Shown piece by piece: positions 21,196 through 34,500 of a stretch of DNA of 64,000 nucleotides (position 1 is its first letter; each line of letters begins with the position of its first letter). A program made the translations under genes and the position numbers. The DNA comes from Anaeramoeba flamelloides (taxonomy: Eukaryota > Metamonada > Anaeramoebidae). Location of the stretch: positions 1-64,000 of the forward strand of contig JANTQA010000027.1 in the NCBI GenBank assembly GCA_027625915.1, given 5' to 3'. The notes beneath the pieces were generated by a model, which saw nothing but the letters and a program-made list of their open reading frames with translations, did no database searches and was not told the origin of the DNA.

Positions 21196-22659
21196 ATGAG
21201 CCGTAAAAAGAAAAAAAGATATTTCTAGTTCTTCTAGTAGCTTTTCGGAAAGTTCACTTAGCTCAGATTCCAGTTCCTTTTCTGATAGCCTTGATGATTA
21301 TGCAAAAAAAACTAAAGGATCGTAGCGATTCAAGTTCGGAGTCTGATTTTGAAGAGCATCAAGTAAAAAAAACAAGGAACACTTCGAAGAAAAGCCCAAA
21401 AAGAAACGTTGAAGAAAAACCAAAAGCAAAAGCAAAAACCAAGACAAAGACAAAACCAAAACCAAAACCAAAAACTGCAAGCACGACCAAAAAAAAACGA
21501 CAAGTCACAAAAAAATATACTGTGAAAGAGGGAAAACCTTTAATCAAGAAATTATTCAAAACAAAGAATCGCCCTTTTAGTGCAACAAATATCGTGGATA
21601 ACTTGGAATCCAAGATCACAATAACGACTGTGAAAAAAGTAATTGTTGAACTTTTAAAAGAATCCTTTATTACGGAACAATCTTGGAAAAAGGCAAAAAT
21701 ATGGTATATCAACCAAGCAAGCATGAAGATCCCTGATCAGTCAGTTCTTGAAAACATGGATGAGGAAATCAAAACAATGAACGAAAAAAAACAAAAATTG
21801 CTTCTTCAAAACAAAACTTTAAGTCAAGGTAATTAATTTATTCGTTTTTGCTGATCAAAAAACAATTTCTTTTCTTTTATTGTTTACTTTTTATTGTATA
21901 TTGTTTTTTAATCTGTGTGGTTGCAAAAAATAGTTACAAAAGTCTTCTTTTTGTTTTTGTTTTTTTTAAATGTTTCCTACAAACCATCCTCTTCTTGGGA
22001 AAACCAGATCTTATTTTTTCAAATTTTGTTTGCAAAATGGGGTTTCAAATATGAAAATAGATAAAATTCATTTTTGACTTAGCTTCTTAACTTGAATTAA
22101 AAGTATTTTACAGCTGGAAATTGTGCATTTTATAAAAATCAATAATCATTTTTTTTAATCAAATAATATTTTTTTTTTTTTCTCGTTTATATTTTCTTGA
22201 ATAATAGATTATCAGAGACTAAATGGTATGACTGCTTTAAGTTCGATTAAAACACAAATTAAAGAATTGGGAGAATCTGTAAATTCAAAAACATCAAAAC
22301 TTGACGAATTAAAAGGATCCATAGAGATATCACCACAGGAAAGCCAGAAACTGAACACAGAATATGATCTTTACAGAAAAGAATGGAAAAAAAGAAAGAA
22401 AATTGTTGGTGATCTGTTTTCTCAAATATCTGAAGGATCTGGAAAACCCCCTTAGACAACTTTTTTGTAAGACTTTAATTCCTATTTTTTTATGTTTATT
22501 TATCTATTTTTGATTAATTTTTTTTATTATTTATTAATTATAACCATTTTTTTGAAAACAATTTAGGAAGATGCCGAGATCGAAACTGATGAAGAAATTG
22601 AAAATTATTTTCCAATACTGACATTGACTCAATTAAAATGGAACTTGGGAAAACTTTGA
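21196..22659 (+). CDS. HOP2: Homologous-pairing protein 2 (HOP2/PSMC3IP/TBPIP), three exons
   Basis: HOP2 partners MND1 and helps DMC1/RAD51 strand exchange in meiosis. Exons: 21196-21828, 22208-22466, 22567-22659 (TGA stop). Introns begin GTAATT and GTAAGA and end TAG. The N-terminus is a Ser/Asp-rich then Lys-rich extension of about 110 residues, longer than in the roughly 217-residue human protein. The winged helix follows (PLIKKLFKTKNRPFSATNIV ... ITEQSWKKAKIWYIN). Then comes a coiled coil (IKTQIKELGESVNSK) and the diagnostic C-terminus YRKEWKKRKKIVGDLFSQI with QLF-EDAEIETDEE. Four single-base shifts are needed: in A-runs near 21212 and 21304, a C-run at 22446-22451, and the T-run before the second donor. 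The family call is secure. Whether the frame breaks are real is not. Confidence 0.88.
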
Positions 22660-25137
22660 TAGCCCAAGAAAATTAATTTGATAATTTTATTTTGAATATT
22701 GTTCTCTCAATTTTTTTTTTTTTTTTTTTTTTTTTGTGTCAAATCTATATTTTTAAAACCTCTCCTTTTCACAAGAAATATAAATAAATCAAGAACAATT
22801 ATTGTTCATTACTTGATTCTTTTTTTATTATGAATTTTTTTTGAAACAAAGTTTAAAATATTATGTATACCGATAAATTCATATAAATAACTGAAAATTT
22901 TAATTCGTTTTAAATTTTACAAATTTTTTTATACAAACTTTGAATATTATATTTTATTTTTTTAAATATGAAGGAACTTTGTAAAATTGGTTTAACTTCA
23001 TAAGATTCTTTCTCTTGAATTGATTTTTAAAAAGTTGAGTTAATTTATTACACAAATAGAATTGAATTAAAAATTCTATAAAACAAATATGAATTTAAAG
23101 TCAGAAAAAAAAAAACAATAAACGAATACCAACACAATTCTCCAGAAATATTAAAAAATGACACCAAAATATTGTTTTCTATTCTTTTCAACTTTTTTGC
23201 AAATATATCAAGACAATTTAAAATGTATATAAAAATTACTTTACATCCATTTTTTCATCTAATGTTGTGAGAGTCTCTCCATTTTTTTTCTCTAATTAAA
23301 GTATGTTGCTATCTATAGTAAATAATATTTGGTACATATGGTTCAAATGATTCAAAAACAATTGGACCCGAATATTATTGAACAATAAATTATTGGATTT
23401 TTTAAGAAGGTTCTGAAGTAAAAATTTTTATTTTAGAAATAATTTTTTTTTTGTTTTTTCTAAATCAATGAATTTAAACCCAAAATAATAAGCTTCTATT
23501 ATCAAATAATTTATAATTTGAACATTCAAAAGTAACAATTTTTTTCTTTTTAAGATTTAATCACAAACTATTTAAACAAAAAGCATAAGATTAATTTTGA
23601 TATTTTTTCTGAAAAAAGTTGAAATTCCAAAATTTAATCCATTAAGTGAAACTATTATTAAAAATGATACATATTTCATCTAATTATCCGACATTTAGTA
23701 TGATTCTGATCTGAAAAAATATTTCTTTACACCAAAAACTTCTGTTCACCACCGAAAACAGTTAGGTTTTGTTTCTAATTTTTTTTCCTAAAATATTTAT
23801 TTAAAAAAAAGTCAAAAAAATATTTAAAATTCGGTATAAAATAAATATAATATTCCTACATTTCTATTTCTTGTAAAAATCAAAATTTATTTTTTTATTT
23901 TTTCCATTTTTGACAAAATTTAAGGTCATAGTATCAGAAGATTAAGGGTAGAAATCAATAAAAAAAACCCTTTACAAGGATATGATTAAAATTATCATAA
24001 TTAATGCCTTTCAAATAATTTAAAATATTATTGTTTATTGTTTTACATTCGTAAAATTTCCCTTTTTAAGTTCCTTCGGTTCCTTATGCCCCTCTCATTT
24101 TCTCTTTATTATGTGTTTGGGGAAGGTAAAATTTAGAAAAAATCATTATAAGAATTGATAAAATTGCTCATGATTAGATCTTAAACCCAACTTATTCAGA
24201 TTCGTTCTTCAAAAAAATTAACTGAATTAATGAAATTAAAGATTACTGGCTTTTAATCAACTGAAGTAATCTGAAAATAAATGAAGTTAACTAAATCTAA
24301 CTTTTGTTATAATATGTACATTTGATTAATATAAGGAAAATGTTGTGTCTGTTTTAGAATCATTCATTTAAATTTTGGAAAAATATGATAAAAAAAAAAA
24401 AAAAAAACAACAAAGAAGAAAAATTTTGAAGAATATTTCATTTTATTAAAAAACAATGTTTTATAGCTAAAATACTTTGATAAAGTCCATAGTTAACACT
24501 TTATCTATTATCCTATTTCTTAAAATCTATAGTTGTTCAAATATATAGACCTCTTTATTTAAACAAAATATAGAATGGTGATGCTGGAAATTTTGGACTA
24601 AAACTGAAAAACCACCTACCCAATCAACACTTAAGGGACAAAAAAAAAAAGTATTTTAAATTTTAACGTTTTTTTATTATACTTGTATTTACTTTTTTTT
24701 ATTTCTAGGATTTCTTTACTTTTTTCTGATCTTTGTTTAAAAATTAAATTTGAACTTAGTTAATTTGAAAGAAAAGCAATCATACATGATACAATCGTTT
24801 CTAATTTAAACCTATATATTAAAAAGTATATTTTTTTTAAATTTACTCTTTAAATTTTGATTTGGAAGATTATTACTTTATGAAAAATTACAATTTAATA
24901 GCTATAATCTTGCCTACATTATATAACAAATAAGAAATAGATTTTAGATTTCTCTCATAAATAGTTGGTAATTTTTATGAATAACCTCTCTAAAATTATA
25001 AATAAACAATAAATAAAGTGTTTATTTTGAAGAAGTTTAAATCTAGTCAATGTTAAAAAATTCATTTTTATAATAAAAAAAATAAAATGTATGATTTTAA
25101 ATTTTGGGTTTCATGTTTCTCACAATCTCATAATATT
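22660..25137. other. AT-rich intergenic region after HOP2
   Basis: Begins with a T-run and a possible polyadenylation signal (ATATAAATAAA near 22778) for HOP2. The remaining 2.3 kb shows no gene, repeat or RNA that I can support. Confidence 0.55.
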
Positions 25138-25339
25138 TACAGTCAGTTTCACTTTTAATGCACAAACTTTCAACGAAATTTAAGGCACAATAAAAATCTC
25201 AAATTAAAGCACAGAATTCAAATTCTAGTAAAAATAAATTGTAAAAAAAGAAATTGCAAATTTTGTGCCTTAATTTTAGATTTTTTTGTGCCTTAAATTT
25301 CGTTGAAAGTTTGTGCCTTAAAAGTGAAACTGACTGTAA
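25138..25339. mobile_element. Palindromic TA-flanked MITE, copy 9
   Basis: Starts TACAGTCAGTTTCACTTTTA, ends GTGAAACTGACTGTA. Close to consensus, with six AAGGCACA-type boxes (one AATGCACA, one AAAGCACA). Confidence 0.93.
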
Positions 25340-25649
25340 TTAAAAAGGGTATTGATGATATCTTTTTCAAATCATAATACAGTTTCAAAAATTCTTATTA
25401 TTTTTTATAATCACATTATTTCCTCTAAAAATATCAAAACGGAATATATCGCGATAAACTCAAAAATCCAAAATTCCATAAAATCACGATATTCTTGAAA
25501 AATCTCGAAAAAATATAAATATCATGATTCAAATTAAATCACGATTGAATATAGATGGATTTTTGGTGAAATTTAAGAATATTTTCTGAAAAAATATTTT
25601 GTTTTTGTAAAAAAAAAAAGATCAATTAAAAAAGGGGTTTAATGCTAAT

Positions 25650-25765
25650 TGTAAAATAAAAATACCAAAATTTTCATTCAGCTTTCCAAAAAAAACTAAA
25701 TCTCAATAATTAAAGCAAATCATCAAAATCCCCAATTCTAAAAGGTAAATTAATAATTAACTGAT
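25650..25765 (+). repeat. Direct repeat upstream of the COMMD gene
   Basis: TAAAAATACCAAAATTTTCA ... CATCAAAATCCCCAATTCTA, AAAGG. It matches 27078-27200 in the same order and orientation with about 80 percent identity by eye. Confidence 0.55.
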
Positions 25766-26114
25766 TTTCAGAATATTAAAAAAAAGGATATATTGCATGA
25801 TTTCTATAATCTTTTTTAGTCAGCAGAAAGAAAATTTTGTACAATTTTTTTTTACAAGAAATCAGTTTCGGAAAATAGACGACAACGGTTTTATAAAAAG
25901 GGATCTTAAGTAAAAAATTTGTTTCTTTGATGTGAATTTCTGAGTATTTTACAAAAAAGTCTCTCAAGTAAAAGTTTTTCCTATTAATCATGAAAGACTT
26001 GTTTCACAAACCTGAGTTATTTATTCTTAAACAAATAATTAAAAATTCAAAATTTAACACTTCTGTCAATTAAATACACCCAACTGAAATATTTTAGATT
26101 AAGCAAAATCAAAA

Positions 26115-26891
26115 ATGGAATTATTTTTTGTATTTGTTGATTTTTTTTCAATGTCTTTCTTTTCAGAAAAAAGATCGCCCAAAGGAATCTTTACAGCAAT
26201 TAATTCTTTAAACAAGTTTCCACAGCAATTGCTTGCAAAACTTTGTCAAGATGTTGTTGATGCTTTACAATACAAAGGATCTGTTCCACAGGTCTCTCAT
26301 TATCAAAGTGAGCTAGAAAAGAATTCAATCGACCTGGGGAAGAATGAAGTTCAGTCGACAATAAACGTGCTTTTTTTCCTTTACCGTGATGCCAGTCGTG
26401 TATCCAATTTAGATCAAAAGCAATTCCTAGAGATTTTACAAAAGCAAACAGGAATTACAAACCAAGCAGGTAAAGTTTTGGCAACAATTTGGGAAAGAGA
26501 AAAGGAAAATCTCCCTTCTTTAAGCATGCCCAACGTTGGCAAGTTGATCGATTTTAAATGGAAGGTTGGTGTAACTTTCTCAAGTTCAATTTCAGAAAAC
26601 TTAGTGACACCCTTTATAACAGTGAATATTTCTGTTTCAAATACAGATGAATTGGTTCAAACGCATTCATTTGAAATGTCGGTACCCGAATTTAAAGTAC
26701 TTTTCTCTTTTTATTCTTTTTATTTTTTATTCTTTTTCTTTTTTGTCCTTTTTCTTTTTTATCCTTTTTCTTGTTCCAATTCACTCACCTTTTTATTTTT
26801 TTTTTTTTCTTTTTTTTTTTTAATTTATTTAACTTCATAGGAATTTGCACGAAACCTTAAAGAAATCAACCAACTTTTAGAAGTTATTTAA
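26115..26891 (+). CDS. COMMD6: COMM domain protein, closest to COMMD6, two exons
   Basis: COMMD proteins form the heteromeric Commander complex that recycles membrane cargo with retromer-like machinery. Exon 1 is 26115-26696 and exon 2 is 26841-26891 (TAA). The intron starts GTACTT, ends CATAG, and is almost pure pyrimidine. An N-terminal helical domain occupies about residues 20-140 (FPQQLLAKLCQDVVDAL ...). The COMM domain follows: KLIDFKWKVGVTFSSS, then THSFEMSVPEFK and after the intron EFARNLKEINQLLEVI. The W-K-(V/L)-G-V core and PEF-x-EF are signature residues. Length is about 200 residues. A second in-frame Met at 26151 (MSFFSEKRSP) may be the true start. Another option is that 26130-26165, which ends TTTTCAG, is a short intron. 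COMM identity is firm; the COMMD6 paralogue is likely, not certain. Confidence 0.85.
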
Positions 26892-28825
26892 AATACCTTT
26901 TAAATTCTTTTATTTTATTGAAATTCTTTCGAAATAAATCAAAAATACTAAACAGCACAAATAAAAGAAAAACACAATTATTTTACTAATTCGTAAATTT
27001 GAATTTTGTTGAATACCTTGATGTAAGAATAACGATACAGTCATAGGTTCAATTAAAACCCATTCACATTTACTGTTAATTGCAAAAATAAAAATAACAA
27101 TTTTTTCATTCAGATTTTCAAAAAGAAACACACCTTCTCAAGAATTATTATAAAACATCAAAACTCCCAATTCTAAAAAGGGAAAACTAATCATAAAATA
27201 CCACAAGAATGATAATAAAGCATCAAAGTCCTGTAATTTAAAAGGGAAAACTTTAATATAATACCAAGATTTGTGGAATGAAATTGTTGAATTTAGTACT
27301 GATAAATTCAAATAAATCCTTGAAAATTTTTACTTCATTTTTCATTTTTGAAGCTATTTTACACAAGCTTTGAAAAAAGCATTTTATTGGTTTAAATTCT
27401 TTACAAATTTTGAAATTTTGGTTTCAATGTTAACAAAATTTCTCAATTTATTTTGTTTTCAAAATATTTTGATCAAGAACTGTTTTAAAAGTAGAGATTA
27501 TTGGGTTTGAAAATGGGAAATGAACTACATATTTTTTAAACTTTATTGAATTTGTCAGTATTTTTATATCTTTTTTGGAAAGCCGAATGAAAATCTTGAT
27601 AAAGTTATTTTTCAACAAAAAGTATGACTAAAAAAATTGTTTTTATCAATCTTATGGAAAAGGACTTTTTAAAACCAAATCAAAAACCGCTTTTCCAATA
27701 AAAATTTTGTTTGTTACAAAATATTAATAATCCTTACAGATAACCCTATACACGAGAAAGCAATTTGTGTGTTAAAATAGATTTTGAATTAAACAAAAAT
27801 AATTAAAAAATTAACAACATGGTTTTTAAATGAGAAATAGAAAAAGTATCGGGAAAGTGGAAAGTTTGTGAACCAACGGAGTGTGAGACTGAAATAATAA
27901 ATAAGATTTTTTTTTCACAAATCGTATAGTATAAGAATTTCAGAATTAAAAAAATTAAAATTTTCAAGTGCAAAACTTGTTTGCTAAGAATATCTACTTT
28001 CCTTTCCATTTTTCAAAATATTTATTCTATAAAAAGGATTTCTCTACCCTGTCTTTGATTCGAAAAAACTGGATCTTCAACAACCCAATTTCTTGACTTC
28101 GTTGTTAATCTCATTTTTTTCCTCTTTTGCTAAAAAAATTTGAAAAAAAAATGTTTCTGGAGAAATTGAAATTGACCAAAAAACTTCAAATTTTACTAAT
28201 TCTCCTAAGTACTATTTGAGTAAAAGGTGAATTTAAAAAAATAACATGAACCAACCTTTATATCTGAAATTTATATTTTTTTTAGAGTTTTTTTGATTAA
28301 AAATTAATTTATAGATACAATTTAGATAAAAAAATAATAATAATAATAACAATAAAACAGATATAAGAATAGAAATTCTATATTTATCAGAAATTTTGAA
28401 ATTTTTGATTTTCCCCATTATTATTTTTTTTTTTAATTACATATAGCTTTTCTAACCACGGTGTGAATAAATGTCGTTCTTTGGAAGGCTGGGATACATT
28501 TGAAGTGAATTAAACAATATTTGAAATTGTTATTATTATTTAAAAAGTGGTACTTTTACATTTTTGATTGGCATATACTTACAAGATGGGATAGAAATTT
28601 CAGATTCAAAGTATAGATTACAGAGTTATTTATAGAAATAATACACCCAAATTATCTTTATCTTTCAAAAGATAAAAAATTAATTCAAAAAAGGAAAAAT
28701 TAATAAAAGAAAAAAAAAATTTAAAAGGATATATAATAAACAATTGGGAAAAGATCAGAAAAAAAAAATACATAAAAAAATAATTAAAAAAACATAAAAC
28801 AAAAGATAATTTAATTTTCCTAAAT
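26892..28825. other. AT-rich intergenic region downstream of COMMD
   Basis: Holds the direct-repeat copies at 27078-27265 and, near 27567-27600, a short minus-sense copy of the same block (GGAAAGCCGAATGAAAATCT). No gene recognised. Confidence 0.5.
27078..27265 (+). repeat. Direct repeat downstream of the COMMD gene, one and a half units
   Basis: 27078-27200 repeats the block at 25650-25765 (CATCAAAACTCCCAATTCTA, AAAAGGGAAAAC). A second partial unit follows at 27213-27255 (GCATCAAAGTCCTGTAATTT, AAAAGGGAAAAC). Confidence 0.55.
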
Positions 28826-28920
28826 TGTGTTTAATTTGCTGGGCGGTTGTGGATATTCAATTTGGGATTGTTGTTTAAGTTGTTGTAATTTCTTTTTTCG
28901 TTTTGATATGATTTTTTTTT
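28826..28920 (-). CDS. Possible C-terminal exon of an unidentified protein
   Basis: Minus-strand frame reads ISKRKKKLQQLKQQSQIEYP then QPPSKLNTI and a TAG stop. The Gln/Pro use and higher GC differ from spacer. No upstream exon was found on the minus strand between here and 30.6 kb, so it may be a relic. Confidence 0.3.
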
Positions 28921-30699
28921 ATATCATAATCATTTTATGACTTTTTTTTTTTGAAGTTAAAAATAGCATTGTTCCAGTATCCCAGTATTAACAAGTATTC
29001 AATTCATCCTACCCCTTTGCAACTCTTTATTTCAAATGAATATAATTCAGCTAAGAAAAAGATGAGAAAAATGAAATTAATAATTCTTCAATACAATACC
29101 AAAATAGAAACTAATTATTTGAGATAAGCTAATATTATAATAATTGATATAAATTTATTTGTAAATATCATTTTTAAAACAATATCTAGTTTTACTATTT
29201 AAATATCCAAGAATGTGATTCTCCATTAATTTTATCTTTATTAAATTTAATATTTATATTTGTAACACATTACTTTAAATCAAGGATAGCAAGTTTCTTG
29301 TCAATTTTTTCTAAGATATTTTTTAAATTATGAAAATAGGTGAAATTTTTCTTCTTTGGTCTTAATATTTTTTTACAAAAGATTTGATATTTATGTATTT
29401 TTTTTAATTGATATAAAAACTCATAAATAGATTTTATTTAAAAAAAATAATGCAATCATTATCATTTAACCTATTTTTTTTTATTGAAACTCTTAATGCA
29501 ACAGTTTCTCGAAAAAATATTGTTAATTTTATTATTTTTTTTTGTTTTCATTTTTAGGGAATCTTTGCTTAATATATTTTCAAATTCAAAACATTGAAAT
29601 ATCCATTTAGTTATCATACCCGTATTAATTTACCAAGTTTAAATTAGAAATAATTCATAAAAAGAATATTATTTGAATTGTAAATATAAAATCACCATAA
29701 TTTTTAGAAATACTATATGTTTATAAGAATATATAAAAAAAGTTGAAAAAAAATTGTTTAATCGCTTTGACTTATTTTTTAAAACTTTTTAGTTAAATTT
29801 GATAAAAATTTGTTTCTGGCACATTGGAAATAATAATTTTAATATAGCCCTTCCCAACCAACTATGAAATTGTTCAGACATAGAAATTGACTTTTTGTCT
29901 CAGTTAAATACAAAAAAATACTCGGTTAGATGTTATTGCATAATTTTAGGGGTTGTTTTAGGTTTTTTGAAAAAAACTTCTGGGTGATAAACCTGATAAA
30001 AAATCTTGTCGTTTATGAAATAAATATAAAAATTCAAAACAAATTTTCAAGAATTGAACATAGAATTTAATAATTAACTTTAAAATAATCTTACATTCTG
30101 ATTTTTAAAGGTGTTTATAAATTAAAGATCCTCAAAAAAAAATCAGAAAAATTTTTGAAATTTGTTGATCTTTCAAATGGTTATCAGTAAAATTTAAATT
30201 CAAATATTTTCTCTATGAAATATTTGATCAATTATAAAACCCATTGGTTTATCATAGGTATTATATCAATATTCAGTAAATCAAAAAACAAGAATAAAAA
30301 ATAATCATTTTCCAATTTCGTAAGCAAACCTATATAAAACTGATATTGTTATTCAAAATAAGTAGATCTACTTAGACTATCAAACAATTACAAGACGTAT
30401 TCTCTAACCCCTTACTTTAATGATTTAGGTAGGTTTATTACTGAGCTCATAAAAATTTGGTTATTAATAATAAGGATTTGGTTTTATATATTTTTAATTA
30501 CACAAGAATATTACTAATATTGACAATTAAAAATCTTGGACTGGATTATTTTCATTTCAGTTATTTTTTTCAGAACTATACATCAAACAAATGATAGATC
30601 TATTCCTAAAATATCTTTTTATGAAATAAATTTGTCATTTTTTAATCTTTTGAATTTCGCTTAATTTGAATTGCTTTTGTGGATTTTAAATTTTTCTTT
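28921..30699. other. AT-rich intergenic region upstream of TAF2
   Basis: No gene or repeat supported. It should contain the TAF2 promoter. I see no clear core element directly upstream of 30700. Confidence 0.5.
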
Positions 30700-31521
30700 A
30701 TGGAGAACAAGCCTGAATTTAAAATAAGTAAAACAAAACCAAATTTTTTTCCCATTAAAGCCCCTTCGCTCTCTTGTTTAAATTCTTCAAATAACCTTTT
30801 TAACCAACAAAACAAAAACAATTGTTATAGTACACCAACAATTAGATGTAAAATTGATTTTCAGAAAAAGAGATTATTCGGTAGAACTGTTCTTCAAATC
30901 ACAGAAGTAAAATCTGAAACATTATATTTAAATTCACAACAATTTCATGTTTCTAAGGTCTTAGTAAATGAAAAACAAGTTTCTTTTGAACAAAATACAA
31001 GATTAGAAGAATTAATTGTTGCAAATTCAGATCTTCGTGATCTTCAAACTTTTAAAAAAGAATACACAAGTCTTGTTGATGAATCTAAAAAAGGTGAATT
31101 AAGAATAAACTTAAATTCGAATCTCAACAAGAAAATTGTCTTGACAACAAAGAATCAAGAAAAAGATCCCCAAACAAACAAATCAAAAATATATATTGTT
31201 ACAATCTTTTATGAACTGAATAATCCCAAAATTTCACTTGTCTTTGCAAAACACCCAACAAACAATTCTGATTGTAAGATCTTTTAGAAAGTAAGCCATT
31301 TTGTTTTTTTTTTCTCCACAAAAAATACCAAAGGAACGTTAAAATTACATCAACTAAAATTACCTTCTTCTTCCTTTTTTTTTTTCGATCTTTTTCTTTT
31401 TTTGACTTTGTTTTAAACCAATGACACAGAAATTAATTTGTTTTCGAGATTTTTCTTTTTACTAGATGGCTAAAATTTCACATTTCGGTTTTTATGAAAA
31501 CTTTTTTCTTTTTCTTTTTAT

Positions 31522-31552
<31 letters not shown>

Positions 31553-34500
31553 GTTTTCCTTTTAAATCGCTTTCCTTGTTTCTCCAAATTTCAGATGCCT
31601 ATATTGATAACCGTGACTACAAACCAAGTTCATGGTTTCCTTGTTTGGAATCGATGAATACACATCATCCATTTACAATTAACATTATCGTTAACCAAAA
31701 TTATTTTGCATTATCGAATGGGAAATTAGAACAACAGCAATTGTCCCAAGAAAATGGTGAAATCACGTTTCGATATGAATTGAAAATTCCAACAAGCCCA
31801 TGCTTTATTGGCTTTTTCGTTGCCAAGTTTCAGTCCTTTAATGTAATTTCTGATTTTAAACAAATCCCAACTGACAATAACAAAACGGGAGAAAACACTT
31901 CTTCGCTTGGTTTTGAAAAATCAAATTCGAATGAAATGGAAATTGAAAAAGAAGAAAACGACAGCAAGAACAATAACAATAACAAACAACAAAAAAAAAC
32001 ATTTAAATTTTCAATTTATACACTTAATTCTTTTGAAACAATCGAACGAGTTACAAAAGATCTAAGTTCAACCTTTGAATTGTTACAAGAATCCTATGGA
32101 ATCAATTTCCCTTATGAAGATTTTAAAGTAATATACCTACCCAACCTTCAGGGCAACTTTCGTTCATTTGCCTCCTTTACCATATTTTCAACCACGAGTT
32201 TACTCTCTTCTCAGCTTGAAAGTAAAATCAAAAAAGCACAAATTTCCTTAATTAGTGGCATTGTTACACAAATTTTTGGTGTGTTCATCCATTTTTCCAA
32301 TTTTCAAGATAATTGGTTATTAATTGGTCTTTCCGGTTTATTAAAAAATTATTGTATAAAAAAAATTTTTGGATTTAAAGAATTAGATTATTTACTTTCA
32401 TCTGCAAACGAATATGTTTGTCAAGAAGACCGTTATGGCGGTTCAATATTTTCTAATGATACAAATAATGTTCGCCCAAGAAGAAATAAATTATTACAAA
32501 CAAAATCTGAATTAGTAATTCGAATGTTAGAAACCACTTTAACTGAAAAAATTTTTAATGAAATAATTCAAGTTATATTAAAGAAAGCTTTTCTCAATCA
32601 TATAAACATTAAAAATAATGAAACTAAAACTGAAAATGGGAAGAGAAAAGAACAAGAAAAAGAAAAAGAAAAAGAACAAGAACAAGGAAAAGAAAAGGAA
32701 CAGGGAAATGAAAAGAAAGAACATATGGAAATAAAAATAGAGATTGAAAAGGAAAAAAATAAAGAAAAGGAAACGGAAACGGAAACGGAAAAGGGAAAGG
32801 GAAAAGGTACAAAAAGGGAAAAGGGAAAAGCTGAATTAATTAATGAATATTTAACACCTTTTTGTTTATCAACCGAAAATTTTTTTAAAATTTGTAAATT
32901 ATTTTCTGAAAATAGTAATTTAGAACAATTTTCCAAACAATGGGTTTATGGTTCTGGTGTTCCAAATTTTATTTGTGAATTTAGAACCAATGAGCAAAAT
33001 AAAAAAATGTTCGATCTTGTTATTAAACAAGAAATTCTTGGGAAATCAACTTCAATGTTTAAAGGCACCATTGACATTTTAATTAAAGAACCAAACAAAA
33101 CTGTCAATGAAACGATTCAAATAAATGGTTCAATACAAAAAAAACAATTTGAATTATCAACGCCATATATTCGTGACAGTGAGGAAAATTCAATACTATA
33201 TTTTGATATTGATCCGCATCAAAAATGGATACGAAGGGTAGGAGGCAAATCTACTTTTTTTATTTCTAAAAATAAATTCCTACTATCAGAGCAAAATATT
33301 CAATTACGCTATTCTGCTATTCAAAGTTTATCGAATGTATTTTCTCAAAAAATTGAAGCGATCAAATTATTGGAATCAGTTTTGATTGACCCGTCAATTT
33401 TTCCGCAAATTAGACTTGAATCTGCCTATGCTCTAGCTGACGTAATATTTTATTTTTATTTTTATTTTATTTTTTATTTTTGTTAAGTCTTGTTTTTTTG
33501 GATAAATATCTACTATCTGAAAAATGCTAAAAACTCATGGGAGGAACGAATTTAAATAATATGAATTTACGTAAATCTTGAACCATTTATCAAATAGAAA
33601 CTTTCTTAATAAAAAAGAGAATAAAATGTTAAATTCACTTCTTCATCTAAAATAATCTCATTTTTTTTCCTAAAGTTTTATCAAAACTTTCGCTAATTAT
33701 TTTATTTTCAGACAATTTTTTTTGGTTTAAAAGAATCCCCAAAAATTAATTTTATCAATGTAACAGTTATTTTTCTGTAAGCTATTTCCAAAAAAGTGGG
33801 GCAAATTTATTTTAAAATATATTTATTAAACTCAATCTTCAAAAAAAGTATTTAGTAAAACAAAATCATTAACTATCATTTATTGATTCTTGATAACAAT
33901 TCATTTTTTTTCTTGGTATTGTGTTACATAAATAAAATATATTAAATTTTATGAGCTCGATTTTATCTGATATTTTTTAGGAGTGAAAATTAGTATGTTT
34001 ATTATTTTCTTTTTGATTGAAAAAATCATTTTTTTTCATAACTTGTTTAATCTCAATAAATTAACAAATACACTAAAATTCAAAATTTTCCACACAGATA
34101 AAACGTTCCAAACAATCATAATAATACAATTTCATTCAAATTTGAGAAAATTTTGATTTTTTTGTAAGTTATGAAAATCATTTTTTCATCTTTTAGTTTT
34201 TTGTTTTCATTTCATTGTTTGAATTACGTAATTTGTTTCCGTTGGATCAAAAATTTTTTTCAACCATCGATATTATGTTAAAGTCGAATTGTATAAATGG
34301 AAGAACTCATATAAAATTAGTTGGTAGTATCTAACCATTTGATCGATCAATATCCCTAATAAATTTCAACAAATTTACTAATGTATTTTTTGTTTTGCTC
34401 TCTCCAAAATTTTTAACACACCCTAGATTTATTATTGATAATTATTTATTTATTGTTTTGTGAGTATTGTAATTTATAAACAAGTGTTAACATTTCAATT

